Assembly: GCA_963920525.1 (NCBI GenBank)
Contig: OY986440.1
Coordinates: forward strand, 17,130,210 to 17,194,209
Length of the DNA: 64,000 nt
Source: Dichetophora obliterata
Taxonomy: Eukaryota; Arthropoda; Insecta; Diptera; Sciomyzidae
Reading direction: 5' to 3'
In this document: in pieces, positions 22,301 to 32,291 of the stretch
How the letters are laid out: each line of letters begins with the position of its first letter
Numbering within the stretch: position 1 is the first letter of the stretch
The notes under the pieces: generated by a model
Database searches by the model: none
Told to the model about the DNA's origin: nothing
What the model saw: only the letters and a program-made list of their open reading frames with translations
Program-made: the position numbers and the translations under genes

Positions 22301-25003
22301 AAAATTAAACTCTTTTAAATGAGGGCCAACTTAATAAAGAGATTCCACGCAGAACAAAACTGTGCGTTACATATATGGGACGTTAGTAATTATTGAGTTA
22401 ACTACTTTCAAGATTACCGTAAAACACCTACCTTCAATAGAATCAGCTGTTAAGCCCTTGGATGTAATTATGGGCAGAATGTAGCTTTCAATTTTCAGCC
22501 AGTTGTCGTTAAATTGTTGGTGCTTGCTTATTTCTGGATATAATATATCGAAGTCAATCAAAATCTATAAATTCAACATAAGAAAAGAATTACTATATAG
22601 TATCTATATTAACAGGTGCCTATCAAATATCAGATGTTAAACCGGTTAATTATACTAAGATTTTCACCGAAATAATAATTGTCAAAATCAAATAATAATA
22701 TAATTACTAGTTCAGGATCCAAGAAGTAAAATGGAAAGTCGTTCTGAATGGACACGCTGCGTTTAAGTATATTTTTTCGGGCTTTCGCAGTATAGTGTAA
22801 TTTCTGAATCAGTAAAATTTTGTTTGATGGCATTTCAATACTTTTAAAAAAGTTTGCATCCTCTACTGTGAGATTATTATGAACAATTTCATCGAAAGCG
22901 TCATCGTCGGCTGCATTTTGTGAAGAAAACTTTATCCTTTTAGAATTACAATATTTCAATTGACTAACAAAATAGTCGGTATTATTGTCGGGGATATAAA
23001 ATAGCTCCTGTAGAATTGAAGATAGTTGAAATAAAAAATTTAATTATTATATAAAATTTATATATTACCGCTCCAGAGTATTTGGAGTTACTTTTATAAA
23101 ATGGAAAAAGTTCTATAGCTGTTTCTGCCAACTTTATTTTATCTGTTTTGCTAGGATAGTTTCCGCAAGTATTTACTAAAAATTTCGTCAGTATCCTAAC
23201 TAACGACTTTCTGCTTTTATCATTCAAAAATTTTGTTTCGGTATATAGTTTGAAAATTTCACCGCTATCATTCTCACGAATATATTTTTCGACTACCTAT
23301 TACCAATACACAGAAAATTTTATTAATTTAACTATTTGAAATTAACTATACATTCGTTTTATACATGGGCTAGAGTGGTCCTTATTTTTTTTCGAAAGTA
23401 ACAAGTTACGAGCCGGGGTTCTAAACCGGTTTCGAGCCGGTTTACTAAACAAAAGTAAACTGTGCAATTTTAAGAAAAAAAGAGTGGAGCCCTTTTTGTC
23501 CATATAAATAATTTTTTCAACTCAAAGGTCGCATGCGACACGTTTACATATCTTCACAAAACTTCACAGTTTACTTCTGTTTTATAAAAAAAACATAAGT
23601 CTAGTCCATAGTTAGCTACTTTTGGAAAAAATAAGGACCACTTCATTTTTTTGAAATTTTAGATTTATGTATTTTAAAATGCACTTACCTCTTTAGTAAT
23701 TCCTATTGAATGTGGAACTACGGAGGAACAGGGTTCAATTTGTTCTCCACATGTGGTATATAAGTTCAGCTCGAAGCAGGCGCAGTATGTATATTGGCAT
23801 AACAATGGAACTATAATTTCGTTTGATAACACTGTATTTTTTGAGTCCGTGAAGTGCTTAAAATCTTTCTTCTCAGTACACCTTAAAACTTAAATTAAAA
23901 CAAACATAACATACACTGTATATTAGATAGAGGTGACCTTTTTTTTGAAAATGGCTTTTCTTAATATGGATGGCTGGAAAATCGTTCCTTTTAATGTAAA
24001 AACAATAAAACAGCAAATCGTTCGTTTGTTATTTAACTGCCTCTAAAAATGAGGTATAAAACATAAAAATCGGATAAAAATTACTAAAGTTGAGATATTT
24101 TACTATTTGAAAAAAATCCCTTTTTTTTGCTGTTGTAGTAAAAAAATCTTAAAAATTCAATTTTAAAAAAATTGCAATAAAATGCTTTTAAAATGTTTTC
24201 TGAAACAACATATAATATAATTACAAAAAAATTATGTGGTTTCGTTGAATAACTGCATCGTTATGAATTTTTTTACTGGAAGTGTAACATTTTGCAAATT
24301 TAGAGTTTGGGTATTTTACGAAACCACATAATTTTTTGTAATTATATTATATGTTGTTTCAGAAAACATTTTAAAAGCATTTTATTGCAATTTTTTTAAA
24401 ATTGAATTTTTAAGATTTTTTTACTACAACAGCAAAAAAAAGGGATTTTTTCAAATAGTAAAATATCTCAACTTTAGTAATTTTTATCCGATTTTTATGT
24501 TTTATACCTCATTTTTAGAGGAAGTTAAATAACAAACGAACGATTTGCTGTTTTTATTGTTTTTACATTAAAGGAACGATTTTCCAGCCATCCATCTTAA
24601 GAAAAGCCATTTTGAAAAACCTCCATATAGCTAAGGTCACTCTTACTGTATATAGCTTTTGTATTTTAGAAAATTTTAGTTTTTATTAAGAATTTGACAC
24701 CAATTCTTTATGAAAGTTGTTGGGAAATTATTATAATTACACTTTTATTCTTCTTTAATTTCACAAAAAAAAACCACAAATGTATGAATATGTTATTGTT
24801 ATTTATAACAAAAACCAACAGAAAATTTAAAAGAAATGGTGCAGTAATATACATAAAACGGACACGTAAATTTATGTCATACCTGATTCAAGAACATCAT
24901 CAAAACAATAATTTTCGCACGATGAAAACTTTTCAAGCAACACAAACTTTTTAATATTTTCGGCGACAAAATTTACTTTGATATACCGTCCACGCAAATC
25001 CAT
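19298..25003 (-). CDS. Accessory protein of the CACTA-like element, six exons, 477 aa, apparently intact
   Basis: Predicted exons on the minus strand are 25003-24883, 23888-23689, 23296-23069, 23007-22708, 22564-22432 and 19749-19298. All introns are GT-AG. The lengths (121, 200, 228, 300, 133, 452) sum to 1434 nt, exactly 478 codons with stop, with no internal stop or frame loss. It starts MDLRGRYIKVNFVAENIKKF. A Cys-rich block in exon 2 (CQYTYCACFEL) is followed by helical segments such as SRKSLVRILTKFLVNTCGNY. The last exon has WSSEVQPFLGLIKLMPAPPG and EQYYIGVDGKLIAIPTHYK. From memory, the layout and last-exon motifs recall transposon-encoded proteins annotated SAMD3-like in fish; I cannot confirm this here. 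Its biochemical role is unknown. All four large nested insertions fall in introns 1, 2 and 5. Confidence 0.75.
19813..20461. mobile_element. piggyBac-type MITE, 649 bp, TTAA duplication
   Basis: Ends are CCCATTTTGTACCAG and its exact inverse CTGGTACAAAATGGG. The element is flanked by TTAA on both sides (19809-19812 and 20462-20465), the hallmark of piggyBac insertion. A 16-bp perfect palindrome GGTCGAGATCTCGACC occurs inside near 20083 and again beside the right end near 20430. The element has no coding capacity. It sits in intron 5 of the accessory gene. Confidence 0.9.
21039..21946. mobile_element. Foldback MITE carrying a Helitron
   Basis: The left arm starts CGGCCCTATTCTGGCAAAGT. The reverse complement of the right arm starts CGGCCCTTTTCTGGTAAAGT and matches for over 100 bp (shared TTACCCAGTATTTTT). 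Without the 635-bp Helitron the element would be about 273 bp. The target duplication is unclear; AAA lies close to each end. It sits in intron 5 of the accessory gene. Confidence 0.8.
21162..21796 (-). mobile_element. Helitron-like element, family H1, with four 118-bp tandem units
   Basis: The 3' end is GCACACCGGGTTCAGCTAG/T and the 5' end is TCTATATATATAAAAATGG on the minus strand. It inserted between A and T with no duplication. Four tandem units spaced exactly 118 bp begin at 21253, 21371, 21489 and 21607 and contain AAGTCCACCCCAGCGCCACC. It is nested in the foldback MITE. Confidence 0.85.
23374..23642. mobile_element. MITE, about 269 bp
   Basis: The inverted ends AGTGGTCCTTATTTTTT match at both sides and extend imperfectly to about 27 bp. 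It has no coding capacity and lies in intron 2 of the accessory gene. Its target duplication was not resolved. Confidence 0.75.
23931..24642. mobile_element. Near-perfect long palindrome (foldback MITE), arms about 310 bp
   Basis: The left arm, about 23932-24246, is the reverse complement of about 24315-24642, with a ~70-bp loop. The shared words AATCGTTCCTTTTAATGTAA, AAGTTGAGATATTTTACT and TATGTGGTTTCGT are conserved, so the arms are young or gene-converted. It lies in intron 1 of the accessory gene. The outermost ends (AGGTGACCTT / AGTGACCTTAG) diverge slightly. Confidence 0.85.
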
Positions 25004-25034
25004 CTTGACTTTTAAACGATTTTAAGTAAACTGA

Positions 25035-25425
25035 CGTAAAGCTATACACCACCACAATTAACTCTTTTTAAAATTGCAGTAGGCGCCGCGATGGACAACT
25101 TTTTTAAATTTCACTCAAATATTTTAAATTTGAATGTCAGCAGGCTGCCGAAACAAAAACAATTTTATGCAAATACTGACAAAAAGCTATACACCACCAC
25201 AATTAACTCTTTTTAAAATTGCAGCAGGCACCGGGATGGACAACTTTTTTAAATTTCACTCAAATTTTTTAAACTTGAATGTCGGCAGGCTGCGCAAACA
25301 AAAACAATTCTTATGTTGAAAATTTCATTCAAGGTTAAAAAAATATTTTCTATATTCAAATATTTTGAATTTAAACGCAGCAGGCCGTGCAAACAAAAAC
25401 AATGCTAATGTAGAAAATTTCATTT
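25035..25425. repeat. Tandem ~140-bp repeat upstream of the accessory gene
   Basis: Two near-full units (about 25035-25180 and 25181-25315) share AAGCTATACACCACCACAAT and TTTTAAAATTGCAG. A partial third unit (to about 25425) shares GCAAACAAAAACAAT. The position, immediately 5' of the predicted start codon at 25003, makes a promoter role possible but unproven. Confidence 0.7.
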
Positions 25426-25439
25426 AAAAATATTAAAAA

Positions 25440-26024
25440 AATATGTTTTCAACCAAGTGAGTTGAGTATTTCAACCTAACTACAATTTTTATCAGTTTCT
25501 TTTTAAATAAGTTATTATTCCGACTTTATACAGATGAAAAATTAAACTTTAAAGTTGAAAAAGTAAACTTAAAAGATGAAAATTTTCTCTCTTGTGTTTA
25601 AATAATTTTTCAACTAAGCAATGACGAAAAATTCAACCAAAATAGTTACATAAGTAAACTATAAAAGTTGAAAAATTCGTCTTTTAGGTTTAAATAATTT
25701 TTCAACTAAACAGAGACAAAAAACTCGGCCAAAATAGTTGAAGAAGTAAACTTAAAAGGTTGACAAATTCATCCCTTAGGTTTAAATAAATCTTAAACTA
25801 AAAAAAGTTGAAAAACTTGACTTGAGTTGCTGAAAAATTAAACATAAAAGTTGAAAAATTCGTCTTTTGGGTTGAAATTAGTAAATATATATTGATTTCA
25901 ACCAATAAAAGGTTTAAAATTTCTACTTTAAAGTTGAAATTATGTTTTTATATAGGGAAAATTTTGATTTCAACCATAAAAATTTAAGTAAGGTTGAAAA
26001 TTTAGACCTACATTTTTAACCGTG
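25440..26024. repeat. Right subterminal palindromic repeat zone
   Basis: Degenerate AAAAGTTGAAAAATT and TTTCAACTAA words, in inverted relation to the left zone, run up to the terminus ending TTTTTAACCGTG. Confidence 0.75.
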
Positions 26025-26026
26025 TA

Positions 26027-26902
26027 TGCATTGTACGGTGAACCAATTGAATTAGTTATGATAAATATAAATAAATTCAATTGAATAAATAGCAAGTACA
26101 TTTTTTTAATTATTTGTTGAAGAACATTGTGATAAAATTCATACAGTAAAGGTGGTCATTCCTTCTGAATTTGATTTCAAAATTTTCTCTGACAACCAAA
26201 ACATGTCGTAAAAAAATTACTTAAAAAAATCTACGAATGAACTCAGTGATGACTTTTTCGTAGTTTTTACGATATCGTACTACGACGGAATTCAGTGATA
26301 AGTCTGCTTATTTTCAGAATGTAAAGAATGTTTTGTGGTCTGCAGGAAAACGAGAAAATATTAAAATATTTTGACAAAATGTAGTTTCCGTTGACCTTGC
26401 GTCTACACGTGAAAGTGGAAGTTCGAAAAAATTCGAAAAAAAACTCGAAATTAGCGAATTTATCCCGTGTAGACGCTGGGGAATCCAGTTTATTTTTATC
26501 GTTATTGCATGTCCACATTAATTAATAACTCTGTAAAGCATAATTCCATATTTTGTCTAAGTATTCAAAATATTTACAATTAAAGCATAACCACTTCCTT
26601 AAAATGCTACAAAAACTAATGTAATGCCTTGAAATTTTGAATATAAACGGTCTCAAATATTCACCATATACTTAAATTTTCTCAAAATAACAGCAGCACA
26701 AGAAGAAGACCGAAAAACATCAATATATTTCAAAATAGTATAAAAACCACTCCTAACTCCCATACAAAGTAACTATGTAGGATCGGTTAAGTCTATTAGA
26801 CCCAATTGAAGATAACTCCATACTAGTATTAGTTTAAAGAACACTCTCCTTTATTAACACACGTCATTAATTCGTTGGATTTTTAAATAAATTTTATTTC
26901 AG
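26027..26902. other. Spacer upstream of the trihelix gene
   Basis: No gene was supported. A near-palindrome around 26405-26485 (CGTCTACACG against CGTGTAGACG) and the word TACGATATCGTA near 26270 are present. A missing 5' exon of the next gene could lie here, but I could not identify one. Confidence 0.3.
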
Positions 26903-27723
26903 ATCCTAACTTCTTTGAAGCATACATTCGAAGCAATGCTGGAAGTATAGAAGCGGATGTTCCGGTGACCAAAAGTGGCGAAGAAACTAAAAGTAACGAT
27001 TTGGCTTCGGGCGAAAAACCACCTACTTGGACGCAAAACAGCACTAAGCTATTTTTGGATTTGTATAGAGAAAGCAAAAACAAATTCCGTGATCCTAAAT
27101 ACAAAAAACGAAATTTGTGGACCGAAATTTTGAACGAAATGGAAAAACGTGGGTACAGTGGTCTCAATGAAGATATGATTGATAGGAAAATGCGGAATCT
27201 GAAGAAAACTTATCGTACTCTAAAAGACAACAATAAAAAGAGTTCAACTGGAAGGGGACGCATAAGCTGGTTGTACTACGAAACATTTGAGGACATTTTT
27301 TCAAATGACTGTACAATGAATTTTGGGCCTACAATTTCATCTATGCTTCCAACCACCGTGCCTTTACCTGTGGATTCAACTTTACCTTCAAGAGCGGCTT
27401 CAGCAGACGTCCCATCTTCACCATCCCTACTTAGTCAATTAGATAATTTGCCTTCTTGTTCAACTACTGGTTCCCCTAACCTGTTTCCATCAATTTCTCC
27501 CGATTTAAGCAGTCCAGAGGCTTCAGACAAACGTGAAAAAAACACCCAAAAATCTCGAAACTCTAAGGAGGTATACGATATGAGAAAGTGTTTAATAGCA
27601 ATTGAAAACGAACGCATTGAAGCTCTTCATCGTTTGGAGAGTGCCATAAATAAGACCAATACATTACAAGAGGAAAGAAATGAACTTTTAAAACGGTATT
27701 TGGACTCCCAAGGTATAAATTGA
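26903..27723 (+). CDS. Trihelix/Myb-SANT-like DNA-binding protein, probable Harbinger partner (3' exon)
   Basis: The exon opens after a clear acceptor (TTTTATTTCAG, ending 26902) and reads DPNFFEAYIRSNAGSIEAD. The open frame has no convincing start of its own, so a 5' exon is missing. The DNA-binding domain runs from PTWTQNSTKLFLDLYRES through KKRNLWTEILNEMEKRGY to GRGRISWLYYETFEDIF. The conserved aromatics are spaced as in Myb_DNA-bind_4/trihelix proteins. A Ser/Pro-rich linker and a C-terminal coiled coil (from RKCLIAIENERIEALHRL) follow. PIF/Harbinger elements normally pair such a protein with their transposase, and a broken Harbinger transposase lies convergent at 31565-28716. A host-derived gene remains possible. 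Confidence 0.65.
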
Positions 27724-27805
27724 AATCGAAATTTTTTGCACAGCAATATTGTAAGCTTTAATGACGGTTTAACTATCAATTATAATGTTAAGTGGCATAT
27801 AAAAT

Positions 27806-28350
27806 AAGGTGAGCCAATTTGATGAAATTTTGTTCGTATATATTTTCCCTATTAGAAAAAAATGTACCCCTCATTTTGACTTTTTTTTTTTAATTTTGTA
27901 ACATATTTTTATTGGAGCTGACTAATGGTTCATTTTTTTGGAAATCTGATGAAAAAAATTGCTCACCTTATAAAATCTTACTTTGCAAAATTTAAACGAA
28001 ATCGATCGGTCGAAGACGAAGTTATAGGCACTGTTTATCAATAAAGTTATATGAATATAATTAAAAATACAAATTGGAATATGTATGGATAAAAAATGTT
28101 TCTTTAGAACTACTTCACTGTGTTAATATTTACAGTCTGTAGCTTCGATTTCGATCGATTGCTTTAAAAAAAAAAAAATTCCAAAGTAAGGTTTCATGAA
28201 GTGAGCAATTTTTTTTTGGCATCACATTTCCGAAAAAACGAACCATTAGGGGACCAGCACAAAAATGTTCGAAAATTACAAAAAAGTCAAAATGAGGGGA
28301 GGGGGAATTTATACAAACAAAATTTTATCAAATCGGCCCACCCTAATAAA
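27806..28350. mobile_element. Long-arm inverted-repeat MITE, about 545 bp
   Basis: The left arm begins AAGGTGAGCCAATTTGATGA. The reverse complement of the right arm begins AGGGTGGGCCGATTTGATAA. The arms match for about 220 bp each, including CCTCATTTTGACTTTTTT and ATTGCTCAC. The loop lies near 28050-28130. No coding sequence was seen. Confidence 0.75.
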
Positions 28351-28715
28351 CAGCCAAATGAACTGAATAACGTTGTCCCTTTTTTTATAATCAACTGTTA
28401 TTATGTTGAAAGTTTTCATTTATATTAAACTTAATTAAAACTATGTCCACTAATGGTATGAACTGAATGAATTTAACTATCTTATTTTTTATAATAAATC
28501 ATATTTTGTTTTTTATTTTCTTTAATATTAAAATAAAAATAAAATTACACATGATTGAAATGAGTAATACAATTCATGGTTTTATTTCATTTATAATAAT
28601 TTTTTTGCATAAATAAAATATTTTTCTTATAAATACATCTAAGAGATAAGTTTACATTTATGCTATTAGAAAATGAGAACTCATTTTATGGGATTTTGGT
28701 TTCTTATTTACAAAG
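28351..28715. other. AT-rich spacer, probable 3' flank of Harbinger-B
   Basis: No motif was recognised. It lies just beyond the C-terminal coding remnant of the Harbinger-B transposase. Confidence 0.3.
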
Positions 28716-28791
28716 AATTTACAATTCTTAACCGCTTTTCCACAGCTTCTTGAGAACGAAAGGTATGATCTTGTTCTTGATCATCTATTGA

Positions 28792-30551
28792 ATACACATT
28801 GCTCACTCTCACACAAATTCCACTCTCTCGGATAGCAATCAGCCACTGCCCTTTGTTGAGAGTGGATCTTCTGCAATGCAGGAGATATACTTTCGAACGA
28901 GAGCAGTTAAAAGGGTCCTCTCAAATCTCAACGTAAACAAAGCCTCTGGTCCTGATGGCATACCGCCAATTGTGCTTAAAATGTGTGCTTCTTCGCTGGC
29001 TCGGCCTTTGCGCAACCTTTTCAACATCTCCTACAGAACAGGAATATTTCCATCTTGTTGGAAGGTGGCAAATGTCCAGCCGGTACCTAAAAAGGGTGAT
29101 GCCACGAACCCTGCAAACTACCGACCCATTGCGATATGCTCTACGCTTTCCAAAGTTATGGAGAGCGTAATAAACTTCAACGTTATGAACTATCTGGAGC
29201 ACAACCAACTGCTCAGTGACCGTCAATATGGTTTCCGTAGGGCTCGCTCTACTGGTGATCTTATGGCGTTCTTAACCGAAGAATGGAATAAATGCGTTCA
29301 CTTTTTCGGCGAGAGCAGGGTTGTTGCTCTGGATATTTCAAAAGCGTTCGACCGAGTGTGGCATAAAGCGCTCGTGTCAAAACTTGCTGCATATGGTTTT
29401 GGTGGTAATTTTGCTCGATGGATCACGTGTTTCCTCAAGGACAGAACGATTCGAGTCGTAGTTGACGGTATTTCGTCCGAGAAGCACGCCATCAACGCGG
29501 GAGTACCGCAGGGTTCAGTTCTATCGCCCACCTTGTTTCTGGTTTTTATCAACGACCTTCTGTCGTTGACGCATAACCCAATACATTCGTTTGCGGACGA
29601 CAGCAGCATTTGTCATTCATATTCATTCAAAAAACGCCCAAGCTCTATGGAGATTGAGAGAAAAAGGCAAACTATGAATGACGCACTCCTGAATGATCTA
29701 CAAAAAATCTCCGAGTGGGGTCTTGCTAATAGAGTAGAGTTCAATGCAAGCAAGACCCAGTGTTGTCTGTTAACCCACAAGCGAGTGAATTGCCCTTTAG
29801 CTCCTCTCAGTATGAATGGTGTGGATCTTGTGGAATCAGCCGCTCTTGACGTTCTGGGCATATCGATCCAATCTGATCTTCGTTGGAATGATCATATTTT
29901 CGATGTGTCGAAAGAAGCGGGCAAGTGCCTAGGTTTTCTAAAACGGTGCAAAAAATATTTCACTTCAGCTGATCTTCGCATGATCTACACCTCATTTATT
30001 AGGCCGAAAATGGAGTACAATTCGCACATTTGGGCAGGGGCTTCAAAATCTTATTTGGAGCTTCTGGACCGAATTCAACGTCGTGCGATATATTTGATAG
30101 GGGATGAAAGTATTTCATCCTCTCTCAACTCTCTTGGGCATCGACGTAATGTAGGTTGCCTAAGCCTTCTGTATAGGTATTACCATGGGAAGTGTTCAAG
30201 GGAGATACATGGCCTGACGCCACCAGCTCGTGTGTTTCCCAGGTCCACTCGGGCAGCTGTCCAAGCCCACCCCTTTACCATTGCATCGATGCCTAATAGA
30301 ACCTCGCATTACCGCGATAATTCGTTCTTTAGTCGCGCGGTTAAGTTGTGGAATAGTCTCCCTGCGAGCGTGTTTCCCGGCAGTTTTGAGCTGTGCAAAT
30401 TCAAAACAAATCTTCACCGACACTACTCCATCTATCCACCCTCCAACTAACTATCACCCATCTTCCGAATCAACACAATGCTTACGCATTTATAGGGGGC
30501 ATCCCCTGAGCATTGGTTCAGTCTAAAAAAAAAAAAAAAAAAAAAAAAAAA
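28792..30551 (+). mobile_element. 5'-truncated non-LTR retrotransposon with poly(A) tail
   Basis: Reverse transcriptase coding runs to a stop at 30448-30450, followed by a ~70-bp 3' UTR and about 30 A (30522-30551). The endonuclease and ORF1 are absent, the usual outcome of incomplete reverse transcription. The 5' boundary is approximate and I could not settle the target duplication. It splits the Harbinger-B transposase. Confidence 0.8.
28876..30450 (+). CDS. LINE reverse transcriptase ORF, 5'-truncated but uninterrupted
   Basis: The frame is open from 28792, and the first ATG at 28876 is internal to the ancestral ORF2. Conserved blocks in order are NVNKASGPDGIPPIVLKMC, PVPKKGDATNPANYRPIAIC, SDRQYGFRRARSTGDLMAF, VVALDISKAFDRVWH and NAGVPQGSVLSPTLFLVFIN. 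The intact catalytic box is HSFADDSSICHS. The thumb/connection region (LDVLGISIQSDLRWNDHIFD, FIRPKMEYNSHIWAG) and an intact C-terminus follow. This belongs to the Jockey/CR1-like supergroup often annotated jockey-like in insects. No stops in 524 codons suggest a recent insertion. It cannot retrotranspose alone because the endonuclease is missing. Confidence 0.9.
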   Translation: MQEIYFRTRAVKRVLSNLNVNKASGPDGIPPIVLKMCASSLARPLRNLFNISYRTGIFPSCWKVANVQPVPKKGDATNPANYRPIAICSTLSKVMESVINFNVMNYLEHNQLLSDRQYGFRRARSTGDLMAFLTEEWNKCVHFFGESRVVALDISKAFDRVWHKALVSKLAAYGFGGNFARWITCFLKDRTIRVVVDGISSEKHAINAGVPQGSVLSPTLFLVFINDLLSLTHNPIHSFADDSSICHSYSFKKRPSSMEIERKRQTMNDALLNDLQKISEWGLANRVEFNASKTQCCLLTHKRVNCPLAPLSMNGVDLVESAALDVLGISIQSDLRWNDHIFDVSKEAGKCLGFLKRCKKYFTSADLRMIYTSFIRPKMEYNSHIWAGASKSYLELLDRIQRRAIYLIGDESISSSLNSLGHRRNVGCLSLLYRYYHGKCSREIHGLTPPARVFPRSTRAAVQAHPFTIASMPNRTSHYRDNSFFSRAVKLWNSLPASVFPGSFELCKFKTNLHRHYSIYPPSN

Positions 30552-31739
30552 CATACATAATTATAATTTTAGCCCAATTGGCTCGATAGAATTTTTTTAA
30601 ACACCCGGGTCGAACGCTTTTATAGTTCTAACAACATTTAGCGCGCAATTATGAGGTGCTTTCGACTATGTGCTATAATTTCGTTAATATTATGAATGTT
30701 TGATTTGAGATATTTGCAGATATTCTCAATATGTTGTACTTTAAAAAAAAATCTATTTTTTGAAACTCGAACACAAGACTACATCCTTAAGTTACCATAA
30801 AAAATGTCTTATATTTATACAATTAAGCATATTAATGTACATACCTTGTAAAATAATTGAATGCACTTGTTTCCTATTAAAAAAGTCACTAGCATTACCA
30901 GCCGGTTGCTTAATAGGGATATGACATCCAATAATGGCTCCAATAACGTTGCGTAATCCGCATGAACGTTCCTCAAAGATCTTGAAACATTTTTTGTTAC
31001 ACTAAAATATTTACTGAAAATATTTAAAATTAAAAATTCTTGTGACGAAACAGCTTGCTGCGCTGCATTTGGCCACTTTACGTAGATGGGCATAATATCC
31101 GCTAAAGTATGAACAATACTTTTAAATATCCCATGCCCAGAGCTTGTTGGAATATTAAACCGATCTCCAACTGCAAGAAATGACTCCGGCTTGCTCAGTA
31201 GCCAAATGGAGAATAGAACCTTCTTTTGCAAAGGAATATCCATGTTGGGCTTTGGGTGCGGTTCCATATGGTTGCCAATCACTTGCAGTAGGACCTAACG
31301 CGTTAATGATTATATAAATTATTATTGCACAAATAAAACAAACCTCAAAAGCTGATCTCGTCATTCGGAAATGCTCTTTAAATTGCAAATCTGTATAAGT
31401 TGGAATCGTGTTTTCAAAGTACTCCGTATTTCGAGACTTTCCCACGCTACGATTCCCTGTCAAGACTCCATGTCCTGGTTGATTAAGACTCGGAATATTC
31501 ATCAAAAGAGACACATCGATCGTGTCATCAATCAGCATTGTAAACACTATATTGTTTATATTCATATCAATATAAAATTAATTTTATTATATAAAAAATC
31601 CGAGCGGCAACTAAAATTCAACTAAATCAACACTTGAATCGGCACAATGTGAAGTTATCAAAAGAAAAAAGCATTAAAAATGTAAACAAATTTACTTTGA
31701 CAATTTTTCTGACGTTTAGAGTAGCAACGCATTCAGAGA

Positions 31740-32288
31740 AAAACATCAGTCACTAAGGTAGCGCTACCATTACAGTTCACAACAGTTGTCTGCGCTGAAT
31801 GCGGCCATTGTTTCACGTATAAAATGAAGAAATGAACTTTTTCTCATATTCATTTTCTCGCTCTCGGACCGAACATTTTGATTGCTGATTGAAACGCCAA
31901 ACATGCCGAACTTTCCAGTGTTGGCTGTAGTCATTTTGTACAATAGCATCAACAAAGTAGGTAAAAGTATTAAAAAGTGAAGTTGATTGTGTCTTCTAGT
32001 AACCCTTAACATAAACAGCTAGCTAGCATGTCAGATATATGCAAACCATTTTGTTTAAGATATTATATTAAAATTCAGAGTAAGTAATATCAGTTCGTAT
32101 ATTTTAATTCGTTAATTTTAAGTACAAAAATGCAAATTAGGGTTGTGATTTTTTGTGTTTTGACATACTATTACATATAATGCAACTGTGCCACCAATCA
32201 TAGCATAACCACCAAACAAACATTTCAGCGAAGAGAACAAATTAACAAAAATGAACACCGAACATGTTTGGCTAGCATAACCACGGCA
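31740..32288. mobile_element. Harbinger-B right terminal region
   Basis: The right end, as reverse complement, is TGCCGTGGTTATGCTAGCC and is followed by TTA (32289-32291), the 3-bp target type of PIF/Harbinger. The block GTCTGCGCTGAATGCGGCC (near 31787) is shared with the fragment at 10277. No matching left end was found in 26-28 kb. Confidence 0.65.
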
Positions 32289-32291
32289 TTA

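Larger units (their letters stand above)
15986..26024 (-). mobile_element. ~10-kb CACTA/EnSpm-like (CMC) DNA transposon with two genes
   Basis: Ends are CACGGTTCAAAATTTAGGT (left) and, as reverse complement, CACGGTTAAAAATGTAGGT (right), each bordered by TA. Long subterminal zones (about 800 and 590 bp) are packed with GTTGAAAAATTCAAC-type palindromes. The minus strand carries a six-exon accessory gene (25003 to 19298) followed by a transposase frame (19301 to 16935). A possible poly(A) signal (AATAAA on the minus strand) lies at 16864-16873, about 60 bp past the transposase stop. Known CACTA elements usually make 3-bp and Mirage elements 2-bp duplications, so the exact CMC branch is open. Later insertions nest inside: a piggyBac MITE, a MITE carrying a Helitron, a small MITE and a long palindrome. 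Confidence 0.8.
28716..31565 (-). pseudogene. PIF/Harbinger transposase (Harbinger-B), split by a LINE
   Basis: Exon 1 (31565-31344) ends LQFKEHFRMTRSAFE. A GT-AG intron joins it to 31294, giving VLLQVIGNHMEPHPKPNMDI, then KKVLFSIWLLSKPESFLAVG and IYVKWPNAAQQA. A frameshift near 30990 precedes EERSCGLRNVIGAIIGCHIP. There the first catalytic Asp of the family's GAIDG motif is Ile. NRKQVHSIILQ runs into a donor-like GTATGT. The middle exons are missing. A C-terminal scrap (QEQDHTFRSQEAVEKRLRIV, 28790-28716) lies on the far side of the inserted LINE. The transposase is certainly inactive. Confidence 0.75.

Noticed and set aside
26903..27723. Confident single-copy host transcription-factor gene
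   Set aside because: The lack of a start exon and the nearby Harbinger transposase make a transposon partner at least as likely.
28876..30450. Complete, autonomous LINE
   Set aside because: No endonuclease or ORF1 upstream; the frame begins inside the reverse-transcriptase ORF and upstream sequence belongs to the Harbinger.
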